From the NCBI RefSeq assembly GCF_004121055.1, contig NZ_PYAL01000001.1, forward strand, positions 682,001 through 746,000: a stretch of 64,000 nucleotides of DNA, given 5' to 3'. Source of the stretch: Achromobacter aloeverae (GTDB lineage Bacteria; Pseudomonadota; Gammaproteobacteria; Burkholderiales; Burkholderiaceae_B). Of the stretch, positions 54,908-63,601 are shown in pieces. Position 1 is the first letter of the stretch. Each line of letters starts with the position of its first letter. The notes below the pieces were generated by a model. The model saw only the letters and a program-made list of their open reading frames with translations. It was not told where the DNA came from and searched no databases. The translations under genes and the position numbers were made by a program.

Positions 54908-56149
54908 TCACGCGATGCGCCGCGCGGCCAGGTCCGTCGCCTCGAACGCCTGCGCCAGGTCTTGGATGAGGTCGCGTGGATGCTCCAGGCCGATGTGCAG
55001 GCGCACGACGGGTCCATGCCCATTCCAATAGCTGTGTTCCGACAGCCGCTCCGGCGCGGCTTCCAGCGCCAGGCTCTCATAGCCGCCCCAGGAAGCCCCG
55101 ATGGCGAAATGGCGCAGGCTGTCGATGAAGTCGGCGCCCCTGCGCGCGGCGCCGTCGCGAAATGCGAAAGACACCAGCCCGCTGGCGCCGGTGAAGTCGC
55201 GCTGCCACAGCGCGTGCCCGGGATCTGCCGGCAAGGCGGGATAGTAGACGCGGGCCACGTCCGCGTGGCCCGCGAGATAGCGTGCCACCTCGGTCGCATT
55301 GGCCTGGTGCCGCGCCAGGCGGACATCGAGCGTGCGCAGGCCGCGCAGCACTAGATACGCCTCGTCGGCGCTCACCGACAGTCCCAGCGCGTCGTGGATG
55401 GCGCCGACACGCCGCGCCAATTCGGGGCTGTCCACCGTCACCACGCCCAGCATCGCATCCGAATGGCCGCCCAGGTACTTGGTCGCGGCCTGCACCGAGA
55501 TATGTGCGCCCAGCGCCAAGGGCCGGTAGTAAAGGCCGCCGCTCCAGGTATTGTCGGCCGCCACCAGCACGCCATGCCGTCGCGCGATGGCCGCCAGCGC
55601 GGGCAGGTCGAGCACCTCGTACAACAGCGAGCTGGGCGATTCCAGGTAAAGCAGGCGCGTGTTCGGACGGATGCGCGCCTCGATATCGTCATGCGCGGGC
55701 GAGAAATACTCGACCTCGACGCCATAGCGCTGCAACAGCGTGTGGTCGACCTTGCGCACCGGCGAGTACACGCTGTCGGACACCAGGGCGTGATCGCCGG
55801 CCGCCAGTGTCGCCAGGAGCACGAGCGTGATGGCGGACAGTCCGGATGGCGCCAGCAAGGCCCGATACCCGCCCTCCAGGGTCGCCACCGCCTCTTCCAG
55901 CGCACGATGCGTGTCCAGGCCATGACGGCCGTAGGTGGCCACCGCCGCACCGGCGGCGCGGCTGGCGCTCAGGGCGGCGTGCGTCGCGGTATTGGGGAAG
56001 CGGACGGTGCTGGTCCTGACCACGGGCACGTTGACGGGGCCGGCGCGACCGTCTACCGGCGCCGGCGTGCCCGCGTGCGCCAGGCGCGTTTCGATATGCA
56101 GCCCGTCGGCGCGCGGCGCGTGGCCGTCCTGGGTGGCTTCTCTATTCAT
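54908..56149 (-). CDS. PLP-dependent C-S lyase (cystathionine beta-lyase-like)
   Basis: A 413-residue Cys/Met-metabolism PLP enzyme (type I fold) with the Schiff-base lysine Lys224 in AATKYLGGHSD and AADNTWSGG. Close to MetC: it cleaves C-S bonds of cystathionine, cystine or S-substituted cysteines to pyruvate, ammonia and a thiol. It overlaps the dioxygenase gene by 4 bases and sits at the end of a transport/catabolism cluster, which suggests a catabolic rather than methionine-synthesis role. Confidence 0.87.
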   Translation of the reverse strand: MNREATQDGHAPRADGLHIETRLAHAGTPAPVDGRAGPVNVPVVRTSTVRFPNTATHAALSASRAAGAAVATYGRHGLDTHRALEEAVATLEGGYRALLAPSGLSAITLVLLATLAAGDHALVSDSVYSPVRKVDHTLLQRYGVEVEYFSPAHDDIEARIRPNTRLLYLESPSSLLYEVLDLPALAAIARRHGVLVAADNTWSGGLYYRPLALGAHISVQAATKYLGGHSDAMLGVVTVDSPELARRVGAIHDALGLSVSADEAYLVLRGLRTLDVRLARHQANATEVARYLAGHADVARVYYPALPADPGHALWQRDFTGASGLVSFAFRDGAARRGADFIDSLRHFAIGASWGGYESLALEAAPERLSEHSYWNGHGPVVRLHIGLEHPRDLIQDLAQAFEATDLAARRIA

Positions 56150-56772
56150 GCCCGCGCCACCTGGCTGTCGCGCAGGTGGTTCTTGTTGTAGTTGATGATC
56201 TCGCCGGTCTCCAGGTTCACGCCGATCCGGTCCGACAGCGTTTCCAGGGGGCGGCCGTACAGGTGGAAATGCAGGGTCGGTTCCTGCCCGGTGACATGGA
56301 TGCTATGGATGTCGTCCGGCAGGAAGGCAATGGACTGGCCGGGGCGCACGACGACTTCGCGCGCCTGCTCCAGGCTGGCGCGCGACGGGTCGCTGCCATC
56401 GTCGGTGCGTCGATAGACGCGGTTCAGTTCGTCGCCCGCGATGGCGACGATCACCGCCCACGTGGTGTGGTTATGCGGCACCGTGGTCTTGCCGGGGTTG
56501 ATGGAATTCAGATAGAGCGCCAGGTCCTCGTCGCTGTCCTCCGGATTGAGCCGGTAGCGGGTGGACGCGCCCGCGTCGCCACCGGGCGCCGGCGGCGGAA
56601 AATCCTCGCGCGGGAACAGGTGGGTGGCAGCCGCCAATTGCTCCAGGCGACGGGTTACCTGGTCCAGCACGCCGCGACCGAGCGCGGCGCCGGCCAGCAG
56701 CGCGCGCACGTCGGCCAGCGCGGTCTTGACCTGTTGTTGCCGCTCGGCGGCGATGGAAGTAGCCTGGGTCAT
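56146..56772 (-). CDS. Cysteine-dioxygenase-like thiol dioxygenase
   Basis: A 208-residue cupin-type iron enzyme. PHNHTTWAVIV supplies two iron-binding histidines and DDIHSIHVTG the third. Cysteine dioxygenases and 3-mercaptopropionate dioxygenases share this layout, and either is possible. Its coupling to a C-S lyase fits conversion of a thiol amino acid to a sulfinate. Confidence 0.85.
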   Translation of the reverse strand: MTQATSIAAERQQQVKTALADVRALLAGAALGRGVLDQVTRRLEQLAAATHLFPREDFPPPAPGGDAGASTRYRLNPEDSDEDLALYLNSINPGKTTVPHNHTTWAVIVAIAGDELNRVYRRTDDGSDPSRASLEQAREVVVRPGQSIAFLPDDIHSIHVTGQEPTLHFHLYGRPLETLSDRIGVNLETGEIINYNKNHLRDSQVARA

Positions 56773-56806
56773 GGTATCTCCACGAAAATGACAAGGACGG
56801 CGCCGC

Positions 56807-57691
56807 TCAGTACGCCAATGCGGTTAGCGGAACCGGAGAAAATCTTTGCTGCCGCGCGGACGCATGCTCGTCGCGGCCGGGATGGGCGGCCCGTTGCAGG
56901 AAGGCCCGGGTACGTGGGTTGGCGGGCGCGCCAAACAGGCGCGCGGGCGGCCCCGCCTCGACGATGCGGCCGGCTTCCGTGAAGTAAACCGTATCGCTAA
57001 CGTCCTCCGCGAACCGCATTTCATGCGTCACGAGCAGGCAGGTCAGCCCGTCCTCCACCAGGTCGCGGATGACGGTGAGCACCTCGCCGACCATTTCCGG
57101 ATCCAGGGCCGACGTCACTTCGTCGAAGAGGATCAGCTTGGGACGCATGGCCAGGGCCCGCGCGATCGCCACCCGCTGCTGCTGGCCGCCGGACAACTCG
57201 CCGGGATAGGCGCGCTCCTTGTGCTCCATGCGCACCTTGGCCAGCAGTTCGCGCGCGTGCGCGATGGCCCGGGCGCGCGGCACGCCGCCCACCCGCACGG
57301 GCGCGATGACCAGGTTCTCCAGCACGCTCAGGTGGGGGAACAGGTTGTACTGCTGGAACACGAAGCCCACCTGCTTGCGCAGCGCGATAAGCTGCGCCTC
57401 CGCGGCCAGCGCATGGACGGCCACGCCGTCCACGTGGATGGCGCCCCGCTGGGGCCGCAATAGCCCGGTAATGCAACGCAGGATGGTGGACTTACCCGAG
57501 CCCGACGGACCGATGATGGAGACGGCCTGCCCCTGTCCGACCTCCACGTCTATCCCCTTGAGCACCTCGGTGGCGCCGAAGGCGAGATGCACGTCGCGCA
57601 GGCTGACGAGGGGCCGTGGCCCAGGCTGAGATCCAGGCTGAGATCCAGGCTGCGATTGCCGCTGTCCGGCATGGATTTCAATGACGGACAT
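56807..57691 (-). CDS. Polar amino-acid ABC transporter ATPase
   Basis: A 294-residue ATPase of the GlnQ/HisP type: Walker A GPSGSGKST (61-69), LSGGQQQRVAIARAL and DEVTSALDPE. The N-terminus carries an in-frame 12-base repeat encoding GSQP twice (57623-57646). The gene overlaps the permease gene upstream by 14 bases. The C-terminal extension after the Walker B/switch region (HPGRDEHASARQQ) is unusual. Confidence 0.9.
   Translation of the reverse strand: MSVIEIHAGQRQSQPGSQPGSQPGPRPLVSLRDVHLAFGATEVLKGIDVEVGQGQAVSIIGPSGSGKSTILRCITGLLRPQRGAIHVDGVAVHALAAEAQLIALRKQVGFVFQQYNLFPHLSVLENLVIAPVRVGGVPRARAIAHARELLAKVRMEHKERAYPGELSGGQQQRVAIARALAMRPKLILFDEVTSALDPEMVGEVLTVIRDLVEDGLTCLLVTHEMRFAEDVSDTVYFTEAGRIVEAGPPARLFGAPANPRTRAFLQRAAHPGRDEHASARQQRFSPVPLTALAY
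57623..57646. repeat. 12-bp tandem repeat in the ABC ATPase gene
   Basis: Two perfect copies of aggctgagatcc, read on the minus strand as GSQPGSQP; part of the wider pattern of 12-base in-frame repeats in this window. Confidence 0.7.
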
Positions 57692-58580
57692 GGCGAGCCT
57701 CCAGGCGGCGCGTCCAGCGCGAAATGGGATAGCAGTAGGCAAAGAACAGTACAAGCATCGTGAAGTAGACGCAGATGGTGAAATCGGTGCGGGCCACGGT
57801 ATTGCTGGCGACGGTGGCGGTATCGACCAGGTCGTGCACGCCTACCAGGGACGCCAGCGCCGTGCTCATCGTGATGCTGGCATAGAGATTCATCCACGGC
57901 GGCAACATGCGCCGCACGCACTGCGGCAGCACGATCATGCGAAAGATCTGGGAACGGCGAAACGCCAGCGATTGCGCCGCCTCCCATTGCGCGCCGGGAA
58001 TGGACTGGATCGCGCCGCGGAAGATCTCCGCCACGTTGGCGCTGGCCGGCAGCGCCAGGCCGATCACGACCTTGATCCAGTCCGGGAATGCCACCGACCA
58101 GGAGAACAGGCGCAGTTCGAAGGGAAATACATAGGTCGTGAAATAGATCAGGACCAGGATGGGCGCGTTACGGAACACCTGCACATAGCCACGCGTCAGC
58201 GACCGCACCGCCCGCAACGGCGACAGCGAGAGCGCGCCGACGAACAGGCCCAGGAGGGTGCCGAGCGCCATGGCCAGCACGCTGAGCCCCACGTTCACGC
58301 CCAGGCCCAGGAGCAGCGCCGGCGCCCAGCGCCAGAGATGGCGCAACACGTCGGGCACCACGCCGGCCGTGTCCAGCGCGTATCCGGCGACCGCCACCGC
58401 CGCCAGCAAGGCCGGCAAGGCCAGGGCAAGCAGCACGCCACGCCCGGCGGCGCGCGACCACGGCCACCGCCATGCCCCCGACCGGGCAGGACCGGGCGCG
58501 CGGTCCGCCGTATCGTCGCGCCGCGCCGGTCCGGCCGGCGTCGGCGTCGCTTCGCCGCGCAAGGTCAGGTCATTGGCCAT
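57678..58580 (-). CDS. Amino-acid ABC transporter permease (HisM/GltK-type) 1
   Basis: A 300-residue inner-membrane permease with about five helices after a 45-residue polar leader, and the EAA-like loop GAIQSIPGAQWEAAQSLAF that meets the ATPase. It forms the membrane part of a polar amino-acid importer with the next gene. Confidence 0.9.
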   Translation of the reverse strand: MANDLTLRGEATPTPAGPARRDDTADRAPGPARSGAWRWPWSRAAGRGVLLALALPALLAAVAVAGYALDTAGVVPDVLRHLWRWAPALLLGLGVNVGLSVLAMALGTLLGLFVGALSLSPLRAVRSLTRGYVQVFRNAPILVLIYFTTYVFPFELRLFSWSVAFPDWIKVVIGLALPASANVAEIFRGAIQSIPGAQWEAAQSLAFRRSQIFRMIVLPQCVRRMLPPWMNLYASITMSTALASLVGVHDLVDTATVASNTVARTDFTICVYFTMLVLFFAYCYPISRWTRRLEARHVRH

Positions 58581-59307
58581 AGCCCGGCATCCTCAGGTGT
58601 TGCTCCAACCACCGGCCCAGCACGCTGACCAGCCAGGTCAGGAGGCCGAAATACACCAGGATGAACAACAGCAGTTCCAGCACATTGTCCCGGTGCGACC
58701 AGATCATGATGGACTCGTAGGTCACGTCGCCCACCGCGATGGCCGATGCGATCGCGGTCATCTTGACCAGGTCGACCAGGTTGTTCACCAGCGCCGGCAG
58801 CGCGAAGCGCAAGGCCAGCGGCAATTGCACGCGCGCCAGCGTCTGGCCGCGGGTGAAGGCCAGCGAGCGCGCGGACTCCAGCATCACGGGCGGCACTGCC
58901 TCGATGCCGGCGCGCAGGGCTTCCGCATGGAAGACGGCCTTGTGCAGGCCGACCACCAGCACCACCCACATGAAAGGCGTGATGGGATTGGCCTCGCCCA
59001 GGCGCTGGGTGATCAGCATGTTCAACACCAGGAAGGCGCAATAGAGCTGCACCAGCGTCGGCGTATTGCGCGTCAGTTCGACGAAGCCGCGCAAGGGACG
59101 CCGCACCCATGCGGGTCCATTCGACAGGCCGGCGGCGATGAGCACGCCGAACAACAGGCTGACCGGCATCGTCCAGGCGCACAGCTCCAGCGTCACCCAC
59201 AGGCCATGGGCGAACGACGCACGCTCGGCGCCGTCCAGCAGGAAGCCATAGTTCAAGCCCAGGGGCTTGCAGAGCCTGACCCAGGCCTGCAATACCGTAT
59301 CGATCAT
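58570..59307 (-). CDS. Amino-acid ABC transporter permease (HisM/GltJ-type) 2
   Basis: A 245-residue permease with five helices and the EAA-like loop AGIEAVPPVMLESARSLAF. It overlaps its partner by 11 bases and the aminotransferase gene by 4, so all belong to one operon. Confidence 0.9.
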   Translation of the reverse strand: MIDTVLQAWVRLCKPLGLNYGFLLDGAERASFAHGLWVTLELCAWTMPVSLLFGVLIAAGLSNGPAWVRRPLRGFVELTRNTPTLVQLYCAFLVLNMLITQRLGEANPITPFMWVVLVVGLHKAVFHAEALRAGIEAVPPVMLESARSLAFTRGQTLARVQLPLALRFALPALVNNLVDLVKMTAIASAIAVGDVTYESIMIWSHRDNVLELLLFILVYFGLLTWLVSVLGRWLEQHLRMPGYGQ

Positions 59308-60557
59308 GCCGCGGCCTCCTGCTCGGCCGGCACCGCCGACAAGGCTTCGACCGCGCGTCCGATACGGACGATGGCCTCTTCGATATGCGCGTCGGACGCG
59401 GCGAACGATAAACGGAAATACGGCGACAGCCCATAGGCCGCGCCGGGCACCACGGCGACGCCCTCGGACTCCAGCAGCCAGTCGACGACGTCGCCGTCGG
59501 TTTGCAGCGGACGGCCGTCGGGGCGCAGGCGGCCCAGCAGGCCCGCCACGCCGACCCAGGCGAAGAAGGAACCGCGCGGCTCCGTCACGGTCAGTCCCGG
59601 CACCCGCCCCAGCCCCGCCACCACTTTCCCGGCGCGGCGTGCGTAGGCGCCCCGCGCATGCTGCACGAAGCCTTCGGACCGCCCCTGCAACCCGGCCAGC
59701 GCGGCCGCCTGGCCCACTGAGCTGGGCCCGGAGGACACCTGGGACTGCACCGCCTCGAAGGCATGGATCAACGGCGCGGGGCCGATGCCCCAGCCTATGC
59801 GCCAGCCCGTCATGGCGAAGGTCTTGGACACGCCGCCGACGATCAGCGTGCGGTCGCGCAGGTCCGGCGCCACCTTCAACAGGTGCGCGGGCGCGTCAGG
59901 GCCGAACCAGATCTGTTCGTACAACTCGTCCCACAGCACCAGCACATGGGGCGCCTCGCGCAGCACCTCGGCCAGCTCGGCAAGTTCGCCCGCCTCATAG
60001 ACCGCGCCCGTGGGATTGCCGGGGGAATTGAGGATCAACCACTTGGTGCGCGGGGTGATGGCGCGCCGCAGCGCCGCCGCGGTCAGCTTGAAGCCGTCGG
60101 CGGCCCGGGTCTCGACGACCTTGGCCACGCCGCCATTGACCCGAACGCTGTCGGGAAACGTCGGCCAGTAAGGCGCCGGCACGATGACCTCGTCGCCCTC
60201 GTCCAGCACCGCCGCGAAAGCCAGGTAGATCACCTGCTTGCCGCCGTTGGACACGATGACATTGCCCGCCTCGTAGTCCAGGCCGTGGCGCGTCGCGTAG
60301 TCCCGCGCCACCCCGCCGCGCAAGGCCGCGGTGCCGGCGGTGGGCGTGTACTTGGTCTGCCCCTGCGCCAGCGCGACGGACGCGGCGTCCTTGATGGCCT
60401 GCGGGGTATCGAAGTCCGGCTCGCCCGACGTCAGGGCGATGATGGAACGCCCCTCGGCCGCCAGGCGCGCGGCGCGCTGGCCGGCCGCGGCGATGGGCGA
60501 GAGCGCCACGCTGAGCGAGCGGCGCGACAGCACGCCGGGAAACAATAGCGAGCTCAT
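59304..60557 (-). CDS. Class I PLP aminotransferase (AspC-Ib-like)
   Basis: A 417-residue fold-type I aminotransferase with NSPGNPTG, VLWDELYEQ and the Schiff-base lysine Lys245 in GGVSKTFAMTGW. It resembles the thermophilic-type aspartate aminotransferase group (Ib), with broad specificity for amino acids and 2-oxo acids. It is inside the transporter operon, so it probably transaminates the imported amino acid. It starts 2 bases before the end of the binding-protein gene. Confidence 0.88.
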   Translation of the reverse strand: MSSLLFPGVLSRRSLSVALSPIAAAGQRAARLAAEGRSIIALTSGEPDFDTPQAIKDAASVALAQGQTKYTPTAGTAALRGGVARDYATRHGLDYEAGNVIVSNGGKQVIYLAFAAVLDEGDEVIVPAPYWPTFPDSVRVNGGVAKVVETRAADGFKLTAAALRRAITPRTKWLILNSPGNPTGAVYEAGELAELAEVLREAPHVLVLWDELYEQIWFGPDAPAHLLKVAPDLRDRTLIVGGVSKTFAMTGWRIGWGIGPAPLIHAFEAVQSQVSSGPSSVGQAAALAGLQGRSEGFVQHARGAYARRAGKVVAGLGRVPGLTVTEPRGSFFAWVGVAGLLGRLRPDGRPLQTDGDVVDWLLESEGVAVVPGAAYGLSPYFRLSFAASDAHIEEAIVRIGRAVEALSAVPAEQEAAA

Positions 60558-60559
60558 CT

Positions 60560-61474
60560 TCACTGCTCCTGTATTTCGGCGGGCGCCTTGTCGAATTTGC
60601 CCAGCCGCGCGTTGTCCGAGGCCTTGCGGATATAGTCGTCCGGCACGCCGAATTTCCTGGCCTGGGCCAGCAGGTAGCCGCTCTTGAGCCAGTCCTGGAT
60701 CACGCCGTCGACGAAAGCGCGCGTATCGGCCTCGTTGCGCCGCGTCCAGATCACCGTCGGCGAGGGAATCAACTGGTCCGCGGTGGCCAGCGTGTACCCT
60801 TCCCACTCCTTCGCATGGGGCCCGTGCAGCAGTTCGTACAGGGCCGGCTGGATATGCACGGACGCCGCGCACGTGCCCCCCTTGAGCGCCAGCAGCGACT
60901 CGGGAATGCCGCGCAGCCCTTTCACGACCGCGCCATACGTCTTGTCCAGGGGCTCGGCGTAGTTGCTGCCCTGCGACACGCAAGCCACCTTGCCCTTCAG
61001 GTCCTCCCAGCGGGTGATGCCGCTGCGCTTGGACACCAGCGCCGCGCCGCCGACCTCGTTATAGGGCGTGGGCGCGTAGCTGAGGCTGGCGCTGCGCTCG
61101 CGCGTCCACTGGATATTGGCCACCAGCAGGTCCACCTTGCCCGCCTGCAGGAACTGCACGCGCGTGGATGCCGTCACGCTCACCGTTTCCAGCTTCACGC
61201 CTAGACGGCGCGCGATATCCGCGCCCAGCTCCGTCTGGAAGCCGCCTACCTTGCCCGTGGCGGGATCCATGATGCCGAACGGCGGGCTGGCGCCGTCCAC
61301 GCCCACCACCAGCGTGCCGCGTTGCTTGATCCTCTCCAGCGTGGCGTCGGCGCGGGCTGGAGCCGCCACGGCGAACGATGCCATGGCCACGGCGACCGTG
61401 GCGGCGGCGGACGCGCGCACGCGAGGCGCGAAGGCAAGACGGCGTGGAAAATGAAGCGAAGAATGGAGTTTCAT
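60560..61474 (-). CDS. Periplasmic amino-acid-binding protein 1
   Basis: A 304-residue SBP_bac_3 protein with a signal peptide ending AAPARA and the family start LERIKQRGTLVVGVDGASPP, then FDxM-like GIMDPATGKVGGF. It is the first of two binding proteins for the ABC transporter downstream. It differs in ligand residues from its neighbour, suggesting two substrates. Confidence 0.9.
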   Translation of the reverse strand: MKLHSSLHFPRRLAFAPRVRASAAATVAVAMASFAVAAPARADATLERIKQRGTLVVGVDGASPPFGIMDPATGKVGGFQTELGADIARRLGVKLETVSVTASTRVQFLQAGKVDLLVANIQWTRERSASLSYAPTPYNEVGGAALVSKRSGITRWEDLKGKVACVSQGSNYAEPLDKTYGAVVKGLRGIPESLLALKGGTCAASVHIQPALYELLHGPHAKEWEGYTLATADQLIPSPTVIWTRRNEADTRAFVDGVIQDWLKSGYLLAQARKFGVPDDYIRKASDNARLGKFDKAPAEIQEQ

Positions 61475-61487
61475 GCTCGCTCCCGCC

Positions 61488-62366
61488 CTACTTGCCAGCC
61501 GCCGGCGCGACCGTCGCCGCCTGCGCGACCACCGGCGCCCAGCCTTCTTTTTCCGCCTGGCGATGCAGGTCCTGCAGCAGCGGCAGCGCGGGTTCGATGC
61601 CCAGGCGCTTCTCGGTGTCGATCAGCCAGCCGCTGCGGTGCCAGCCGCGCACGATCTTGTCCACGGCCGCGATGGTGTCCGCTTCGCCCTTGCGCGTCCA
61701 GACCACCGAATTGGCCGGCAGCACCGTGTCGGGAATGGGTGCCTCGTAGCCGCTCCACTCCGGGTTGGACTTCAACAGCGGATAGATAAGCGTGGAGTCA
61801 TGGACTGCCGCCACGCACTGGCCGCCGCGCAGCGCCAGCAAGGAATCCGAGGAACTCTTGTAGCCCTTGACCTGGGCGCCATACTGTTTCGACAGGGGCT
61901 CGGCGAAGCTGCTGCCCTGCGAAACGCACACGGGCTTGCCGCGCAGGTCTTCCCATCGATGAATGCCGCTGCCCTTGCGGATGGCGGCCGCGCCGCCCAC
62001 GCGATAGAAGGGCGTGGGCGCATGACCCAGGATCTCGGCGCGCTCGGGGTTCAGTTCCATCGACGCCACCAGCAGGTCGACCTTGCCCGAGATCAGGAAC
62101 TGCACGCGGGTTGCCGTCTGCACCGGCACCAGGTCGACCTGCACGCCCAGCCCCTGCCCCAGCGCGCGCGCCAACTCGGGATTCCAGCCCACCAACTGCT
62201 GCGTGGCGGGGTCGATGGAGCCGAAGACCCCGCCGTTCACCAGCACGCCGACGGCGACCTTGCCGCGTTCGTGGATCTTGTCCAGCGTCGCGTCGGCATG
62301 GGCGACGCCAGCGGCCGCGAGCAGCACCCATGCCGCGGTCATATTGAAAATCTTGCGCAATGCCAT
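61488..62366 (-). CDS. Periplasmic amino-acid-binding protein 2
   Basis: A 292-residue SBP_bac_3 protein with signal peptide MALRKIFNMTAAWVLLAAAG and the start DKIHERGKVAVGVLVNGGVF. It is only 13 bases upstream of the first binding protein. ATG at 62366 is used; a frame extends upstream but has no better start. It probably gives the transporter a second ligand range. Confidence 0.9.
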   Translation of the reverse strand: MALRKIFNMTAAWVLLAAAGVAHADATLDKIHERGKVAVGVLVNGGVFGSIDPATQQLVGWNPELARALGQGLGVQVDLVPVQTATRVQFLISGKVDLLVASMELNPERAEILGHAPTPFYRVGGAAAIRKGSGIHRWEDLRGKPVCVSQGSSFAEPLSKQYGAQVKGYKSSSDSLLALRGGQCVAAVHDSTLIYPLLKSNPEWSGYEAPIPDTVLPANSVVWTRKGEADTIAAVDKIVRGWHRSGWLIDTEKRLGIEPALPLLQDLHRQAEKEGWAPVVAQAATVAPAAGK

Positions 62367-62544
62367 GAGCCTTGAGACCTTGTCGAAATAACAAGGCCAC
62401 ATGCTGCAGGCGCGCCGCCCGCATGGCAAAGAATGCTTTCAGATATCCATATGACCAACCACGTGCCGTGCCGTGGCATACGGGGAAGCACCCGCGTTTC
62501 CGGTTGTATGGATATGCGTGTTCAGCGGGTTCCGCGACTCGCCG

Positions 62545-62600
62545 GCGCAACAGCGCAACAGCGCAACGGCTCAACGGCGCAGCGGCGCAGCGGCGTGACG
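62545..62600. repeat. 8-bp tandem repeat, seven units
   Basis: Seven head-to-tail 8-mers (62545-62600), GCGCAACA, GCGCAACA, GCGCAACG, GCTCAACG, GCGCAGCG, GCGCAGCG and GCGTGACG, lie between the GntR gene and the binding-protein operon. The 8-base length does not keep a frame, so it is noncoding. The rest of the 292-base gap 62367-62658 is the operon promoter region. Confidence 0.75.
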
Positions 62601-62658
62601 ATCCAACGGCCCCGCGCGGCGTCAAGGGCCCGGGCCAATCGCGCCGCATCGCGCCGCG

Positions 62659-63372
62659 TCAAAGACGGAACACTTCCTCCAGGTCCTGCGTCGCGTCGAA
62701 AGGTTCCAGCTTCACGCTTTCCTCGATGTGATCGAGATGATGCAACGTCAGCGCCTCCGCGCGCGACACGTCGCGCGCCTCGATGGCGTCGATGATCAGC
62801 ACGTGGTCGTCGTCGCGGCAGCTGGTGGCCGTGGGCAGGTTGTACAGGAAGATGACCAGGCAGCTCAGCGTCGACAACTCGCGCATGATGCGCGCGTACT
62901 CGCCATTGCCGGCCAGGTCGCTCAACACGATGTGGAACTCGCCCGCCAGGCGGATGATGGCGCGCTTGTCCTTGCGCTCGCGCGCCTCGCGCTCCAGCTT
63001 CACGTGGGCGCGCAGCCGCGCCAGCTTCTCGGGCGTCAGGCAGCCGATCAGGCGCCGCACCACGGCGGGCTCGATCAGCCGGCGCGCCTCGAAGACATCG
63101 ATCGCCTTCTCGATGGAGGGCTTGGCCACGTAGGCGCCGCGTTGCGGAAAGAGCTCGACGATCTGCTCGTGCGCCAACCGCGCGAGCACTTCGCGCACGC
63201 GCGGCCGGCTGACGGCGAAGATCTCGGCCAGGCGCTCTTCCACCAGCTTGGTGCCGGGCTTGAGCCGGTTGTCCAGGATGGCGCTGTAGATGTGCTCATA
63301 GACATCCGCGCTGGAAAGCTCCCGTTTTTCGGTCGCCATCGTCTGCTGTTTGGATTTCGCCTGACGTGCCAT
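62659..63372 (-). CDS. GntR-family (FCD) transcriptional regulator
   Basis: A 237-residue regulator (from the ATG at 63372) with an N-terminal winged helix (ADVYEHIYSAILDNRLKPGT, VSRPRVREVLARL) and an all-helical FCD ligand-binding domain (histidine pairs near AGEFHIVLSDL and LTLHHLDHI, often metal-binding). It sits between the transporter operon and the dihydropyrimidinase, whose expression it probably controls. Alternative starts at 63339 or 63465 are possible; none has a clear ribosome site. Confidence 0.85.
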   Translation of the reverse strand: MARQAKSKQQTMATEKRELSSADVYEHIYSAILDNRLKPGTKLVEERLAEIFAVSRPRVREVLARLAHEQIVELFPQRGAYVAKPSIEKAIDVFEARRLIEPAVVRRLIGCLTPEKLARLRAHVKLEREARERKDKRAIIRLAGEFHIVLSDLAGNGEYARIMRELSTLSCLVIFLYNLPTATSCRDDDHVLIIDAIEARDVSRAEALTLHHLDHIEESVKLEPFDATQDLEEVFRL

Positions 63373-63452
63373 TCGCTGCAGTGGAAAGGATAGGGAGTTG
63401 GAAGATAACTGATCGAGAACGCGCAAGCCAGCCCGGTCAGCATGATGCCTGA

Positions 63453-63509
63453 AAAATGTAAACATTTTGAGCCATAAATGTTTTCCATCGGGTAATCACT
63501 AATGTTTTC
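63453..63509. promoter_or_regulatory. Operator-like array between the GntR gene and the dihydropyrimidinase gene
   Basis: A palindrome, AAAATGT-AA-ACATTTT (63453-63468), is followed by two copies of AATGTTTTC (63477-63485 and 63501-63509) 24 bases apart. They are AT-rich and lie in the divergent promoter, fitting a GntR operator array. Confidence 0.6.
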
Positions 63510-63601
63510 AGAATAGGCTCGGGTCCAGAATGCCTTGGCCGGCTACAGGGGAACCGCGTTGCGGATCGATGGACCGGCCGTGAAAAAAAGGCGCATCGAA
63601 A

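Noticed and set aside
62372-62795. Small plus-strand frames across the 8-bp repeat
   Set aside because: They run through the repeat and into the antisense of the GntR gene; no ribosome site or family.
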